64,000 nucleotides of DNA from Ricinus communis (taxonomy: Eukaryota; Streptophyta; Magnoliopsida; Malpighiales; Euphorbiaceae), in NCBI RefSeq assembly GCF_019578655.1, contig NC_063257.1:22940001-23004000 (forward strand), read 5' to 3'. Shown one piece after another: positions 59,751 through 64,000 of the stretch (positions are counted from its first letter, which is position 1; every line of letters begins with the position of its first letter). A model generated the notes under the pieces. That model was not told where the DNA came from, ran no database searches, and worked only from the letters and a program-made list of their open reading frames with translations. A program made the translations under genes and the position numbers.

Positions 59751-60990
59751 ATTCTAAAGCGGTTAGAGATACACAATGACGACTTAATCCTAACATGAAA
59801 GAAGTTGTAAAAAAGGAAGCTCATAAGTTATTGGATAAGGGTATTATATATCCTATAGCTTATAGTAATTGGGTAAGCCCTATTCATGTAGTGCCTAAAA
59901 AGTTGGACACAACAGTTGTTAAGAATGAAAAAAGGGAATTAGTCCCACAAGAATGACAACAGGGTAGAGAATGTGTATTGATTATAGAAAGTTAAACGCC
60001 GCAAATAAATAAGGATCATTTTCCTCTTCCTTTTATTAATCAAATTTTAGAGCATTTAGCAGGACATGAATTTTATTATTTTTTTTTATGGACTTTCAGG
60101 ATATTATCAGGTACCCATTGCACCTGAAGATCAAGAAAAGATAACTTTCATATGTCCCTTTGGAACTTTTGTGTTTAGAATGATGACTTTTGGGCTTTGC
60201 AATGCTCCAGCTACATTTCAAAGATGTATGCTTTTTATTTTCTCTAATGTGTTAGAAGACTGCATCTAGGTATCTATGGATGATTTTTCAGGCTTTGGTT
60301 CCTCATTTGATGCATGTCTAAGTAATCTGACTTATGTTCTTGAAAGATGCATTGAGTGTAACTTAACATTGAGTTAGGAAAAGAGTCATTTCATGGTTAA
60401 ACAAGGTATTGCATTAGGACATGTTGTTTCTAGTAAATGTATTGAAGCCGACCAGGCAAAAATCGATTTAATTGCCAAATTGCCCCCTCCTATTTTAGTA
60501 AAGGGCATTAGAAGTTCTTTTGGCCATGCAGGATTTTTATAGGCGTTTTATTAAAGACTTTTTTAAAATTGCTCGTCCTTTAACTGAATTGCTGGCTAAA
60601 GATGTTAACTTTGTTTTTAATGATGCATGCCTATCTGCTTTTAACATCTTGAAAGAAAGATTGACTAGTGTACCTGTTATTATGGCACCTAATTGGTCTC
60701 TTCGCTTTGAAATTATGTGTGATGCATCTGATTATGTTATAGGAGCGGTCTTGGGCCAAAAAGTTGATAAAGCTTTACATGTAATATATTATGCTAGCAA
60801 AACTCTTGATGATGCCCAAGTAAACTATTTGATAACTGAAAGGGAATTTCTAGCTATTGTATTTTCACTAGACAAATTCATATCTTACTTGGTGGGATCT
60901 AAAGTCATTGTTCATTCAGATCATGCACCTTTGAGATATCTTTTAACTAAGCCTAATGCTAAACCATAGCTTATTAGGTGGGTGCTCTTA
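59751..60990 (+). pseudogene. Athila-2 RT and RNase H (broken)
   Basis: RLNPNMKEVVKKEAHKLLDK, IYPIAYSNWVSPIHVVPKK, YQVPIAPEDQEKITFICPFG, MTFGLCNAPATFQRCM, and SMDDFSGFGSSFDACLS, which carries the MDD catalytic pair in place of YVDD-type FMDDF. Next are HFMVKQGIALGHVVS, FYRRFIKDFFKIARPLTELL and RFEIMCDASDYVIGAVLGQK (RNase H Asp). YYASKTLDDAQVNYLITERE follows with the catalytic Glu and HSDHAPLRYLL. Stops or shifts occur near 59955, 60266, 60375, 60540 and 60967. Confidence 0.88.
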
Positions 60991-62440
60991 TTCCAAGAAT
61001 TTAATATCGAGATAAAAGATAAGAAAGGTAGTGAAAATATGGTAGCAGATTACTTTTCGAGGTTGATTTCTGATTTTGATAACCTTCATTCTAAAAAAGT
61101 AATTAATGAGACTTTCCTTGATGAACAATTATTTATAGTAAATCATGAGGCATGGTATGCTGACATTGTGAACTATTTGGCATATGGTATTATGAGAACT
61201 AACTTAACATGGCAGGAAAAGAAACAATTTCTATCAGGGTGTAGGAATTATTATTGGGATGACCTGTATTTATTTAAACATTATTCTGATCAAATGATTA
61301 GAAGATGTGTTCCTAAAGATGAGCAACAAAGCATTTTAGCCTTTTGCCATGAAATGCATTGTGGAGGTCACTTTGGTGGTAAGAAAACAACTTATAAGAC
61401 TCTGTAATCAGGTTTCTTCTGGCCTTTGTTATTTAAAGATGTTCATGTTTTTTGTGCTAAATGTGATAGGTTCCAAAGAAGTGGAAATATTAGCAGACAA
61501 ACTAAAATGCCTCAAACTTCTAATCTTGTGGTTGAACTGTTTGATGTGTGGGGCATCGATTTTATGGGACCATTTCCACCTTCTCATGGTTATAAATATA
61601 TACTTGTTGTTGTTGATTATGTATCTAAATGAGTAGAAGCAATAGCTACACGAACTAATGATGCTAAGATAGTATGCAAATTCATTAAAGATAATATGTT
61701 TAACAGGTTTGGAACACCGAGAATAATTATTAGCGACGAGGGAAACACATTTTTGTAACAAGGCATTTATCGCCTTACTAAAGAAATATGGAGTAACTCA
61801 TAGAGTTGCAACACCTTATCACCCACAAACATCAGGACAGGTGGAAGTTAGCAATAGACAAATTAAGTCAATACTTGAGAAATCAGTGCGCCCGTCTAGG
61901 AAAGATTGGGCTATGCACTTGAATAATACCCTTTGGGCATATCGAACGGCTTATAAAACACTGATTAAAATTAGTCCTTATAGATTAGTATACGGCAAGG
62001 CTGGCCATTTATGGGTCGAATTAGAACATAAAGCCTATTGGGCTATTAAGGAGCTTAATATGGACTTAACTAAAGCAGGTGAAGAATGTTTATTGCATCT
62101 AAATGAGCTAAGAAATGCGTAGTGAGGCATATGAGAATGCCAAACTATATAAAGAAATGACCAAGAAGCAATATAATAAGAGTTTACTTCGTAAATCTTT
62201 TGCCCGTGGAATGAAAGTATTATTATTTAACTCACGCTTTAAACTTTTTTCAGAAAAGCTTAAATCCAGATGGAACGGCCCCTTCGAATAATAACAGTTT
62301 TCAATCATATGGTACGGTGGAATTACGTAACACTAAGACCCAAGAATGTTTCAAAGTTAATGGCCATCGCTAAAAGCCATATTATGAAGGGATGACCTAT
62401 GGACATGAAGTGGAGTGCACGGAAGCACCTCCAATTTGAA
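60982..62440 (+). pseudogene. Athila-2 integrase (broken)
   Basis: EFNIEIKDKKGSENMVADYF leads in. The zinc finger is CHEMHCGGHFGGKKT and CAKCDRFQRSG. Catalytic positions are WGIDFMGPFP (Asp), [10 protein letters not shown] (Asp) and [13 protein letters not shown] (Glu), all present. The C-terminal part reads [20 protein letters not shown] and NSRFKLFSEKLKSRWNGPFE, then TQECFKVNGHR. Stops lie at 61405-61407 and about 61630, with frameshifts near 61755 and 62290. Confidence 0.88.
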
Positions 62441-62935
62441 ATAACCCTTGTCAATGTCTAATTATAGATAATAAATTTAGCATTTGTATATTACATATTT
62501 TCTATTTTTTACTATTTTAGTTTTTTAATTTAAAGTATTTTCTCGCTTTATTTTTAGGAACCTGCAACAGATTCAACTATTCGAGCACATACATGATCAT
62601 CAAGTACAACAAATGAGCTTTATATGGTAACTCTTAATTTACTAGTCAATATTGTGCTTCAAGTATTTATAAAATTATGTATATTACATAAAGGTCATTT
62701 AGTTTTAATCAAAAAGCATGTGAATGTAGAAAAGCATGTTGAACTAGGATTTCTGCTTCCTTGTAGGATTAGGACATATATTAAGGGGTAAACAAGGATT
62801 TCAATTCCTAATGACTTAACATAACCAAATCCTAGACGGAATTGGATTACAAGAAAAGACTATATATAGGCTCTTCTTGCCTTCATTAAGAGCTACTTAA
62901 TACTAGTTCTTTTCTTCTCATAGCTTTTAATAGTC
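62441..62935 (+). other. Non-coding stretch with promoter-like end
   Basis: AT-rich DNA after integrase, with an acceptor-like TTTTTAG at about 62555. At 62863-62870 a TATA box (CTATATATAGG) stands about 70 bp before the ATG at 62936. This is the spacing expected for a plant promoter with a short leader. Confidence 0.45.
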
Positions 62936-63594
62936 ATGAACTCTAGGCAAGGCAGCATCAAGAAGGAGGTAGACTCTCCACCACCTTCACCTAGGTCCAA
63001 GTCAAGTCTCTTTACACCTAGGTCCAACTCACTAAGCTCAAGACTTGCCTCAAGAAAATCAGAAAAAATTAGAAGGAAAGAATCAACATCATTATATTCA
63101 CCATCAATTCCATCTAGTTCAAGAGCTAGAAGATCTAACCCTGCACCTACACCATCATCTCCACCCGAAACTCCCAGAAAGTGGCACCCAAGGAAAAGGC
63201 TTAGGAATGGAGTATGATCTTAGGCCTGAAGAAATCACCGCCTTTTATGCCTACCGTAGAGCCTATTCAAGGCCAATGGAGAAGCCGTTAACTCTTGAGG
63301 AAATAATAGAAATTGAAAATATGAAAGAAATTATCAAGAGAAGTACTTAATTGATGAAATCTCTTTGGGAGGTGACGATTCGGAAGGGGATGGTAAGGAT
63401 GAAATGTGAAAGTGAGTGTGACATTATGACTCACTCAAAGAAAGGGAGAGGGCGTCCAAAAAAGTATGACTATAGTATACCTGAAGCAAAAATAACCAAA
63501 AGAGGTCGTGGGCGTCCAAAGAAATGTGACTACGGCAATACCTGAAGCAAAAACACCTAAACGAGGTTGAGGATGCCCAAGGAAATATAATTAG
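62936..63594 (+). pseudogene. Unrecognised ORF with AT-hook repeats
   Basis: The ATG at 62936 opens a Ser/Pro/Lys/Arg-rich frame (MNSRQGSIKKEVDSPPPSPR, SLSSRLASRKSEKIRRKEST) that stops at 63217. In an adjacent frame an acidic stretch follows (YDLRPEEITAFYAYRRAYSR, LTLEEIIEIENMKEIIK). Then come AT-hooks, KKGRGRPKKYDYSIPEAK and KRGRGRPKKCDYG, and a decayed third one (KRG-stop-GCPRK) ending at 63594. The hooks sit in a unit of about 20 residues (hook, DY, IPEAK). The GRGRPKK core binds the minor groove of AT-rich DNA in known AT-hook proteins. Frameshifts near 63200, 63345 and 63540 suggest decay. It may be an accessory gene of Athila-2 or a captured host gene. I do not recognise the family. Confidence 0.5.
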
Positions 63595-64000
63595 TTAGGA
63601 TTTAAGTATCCCTTGTAATGCTTGTCTTTAGTTAGGAATTTAATCTTAATTGTAGTCAAGTCCCCCTTGGTAGTTTACTTTTTTTTTTAATTATTAGTTG
63701 CAATTTTATTTTTATCATTTACTAATAAAATTCAAGACTTTTGGTCAAAATTTTCTTAAGCCTTTTATTTTTTTAGTTTAGTATATTTATATTTACTAAC
63801 TACTTAATTACATATTTTGACTACTTATTAACTTTTAGGATATATTTAGGAACAATTAAAACTCCTTTAAAAAATTTATTTTCGAGCAAGCAACTTACGG
63901 CAGCGAAATTTCACACGGGCCCGTAGCAGAGTCATGGCAGGAACGACACTGGCCCGAAGCAGTCAAGCAGCAATAGAGCCAGCTGCGGGTCGTCTCCTCG
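63595..64000 (+). other. Non-coding tail of the window
   Basis: AT-rich to about 63890, then GC-rich (CACGGGCCCGTAGCAGAG). The change to GC-rich sequence resembles the region just after pol in Athila-1 (from about 710). It may be Athila-2 internal sequence resuming. No ORF is supported. Confidence 0.35.

Larger units (their letters stand above)
47846..64000 (+). mobile_element. Athila-2: Athila-like Ty3/gypsy element, 3' end beyond window
   Basis: 5' LTR (about 47846-49031), Asp-type PBS 49038-49055, gag, protease, then RT/RNase H/integrase. It is interrupted by Cassandra at 49868-50641 and LARD-2 at 52597-59750. Protease, RT and integrase motifs (DLGAS, PEDQEKITF, FGLCNAPATFQRCM) are those of Athila elements. 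The left LTR border is inferred from the first TG word that fits. Its 3' LTR should lie right of the window. Whether 62580-64000 is internal sequence or a further insertion is unclear. Confidence 0.78.

Noticed and set aside
1..64000. tRNA genes
   Set aside because: Only tRNA-complementary primer sites were found. No cloverleaf could be recognised by eye. A tRNA scan would settle it.

Overview
The window is nuclear DNA from a flowering plant, probably a eudicot. It consists almost entirely of transposable elements nested inside one another, and I see no intact host gene. The evidence is plant-type Ty3/gypsy and Ty1/copia pol domains, tRNA-iMet and Asp-type primer binding sites (PBS), a 5S-rRNA-bearing Cassandra element, a plant L1-type LINE, and a cytochrome P450 fragment resembling CYP71. 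The species cannot be read from the sequence. CRM-like, Athila-like and Tekay-like elements together suggest pericentromeric heterochromatin (inference).

Left nest (1-15439), outermost host last. The 3' part of an Athila-like gypsy element on + (Athila-1, 1-6230) sits in a CRM-like gypsy element on + (CRM-1, 6231-8935). CRM-1 sits in a non-autonomous long-LTR element on - (LARD-1, 8936-12708). LARD-1 sits in the gag of a Tekay-like gypsy element on - (12709-15439). Next come about 850 bp of AT-rich DNA holding a 214-bp fold-back (15700-15913).

Middle nest (16290-46712). One L1-type LINE on - spans 16308-46694 and is bounded by an 18-bp target duplication seen on both sides. Its own sequence is only about 5.7 kb. 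It was split by Copia A (16787-23278, duplication GATAA), Copia B (25491-30307), Copia C (31709-36510, duplication GTGCC) and a long-TIR Mutator-like element (37807-46355). The Mutator-like element carries a piece of a CYP71-type P450 gene, and that piece is itself split in frame by a complete CRM-like retrotransposon (CRM-2, 38221-45466, duplication CTAGT). LINE and P450 reading can be followed from one side of the insertions to the other.

Right nest (about 47846-64000). A second Athila-like element on + has an Asp-type PBS, gag, protease, RT, RNase H and integrase. It is interrupted by a Cassandra TRIM (49868-50641) and by a complete LARD (52597-59750, duplication ATTCT). Downstream of its integrase, or inserted there, is an unrecognised broken ORF with AT-hook repeats behind a TATA-like box (62936-63594).

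Every coding region examined carries stops, frameshifts or lost catalytic residues. Copia C is the youngest insertion: its LTRs differ by one substitution and one indel, yet its pol is already broken. Boundaries quoted to the base come from LTR termini plus target duplications read by eye. Lineage names come from motif recognition, not database searches.
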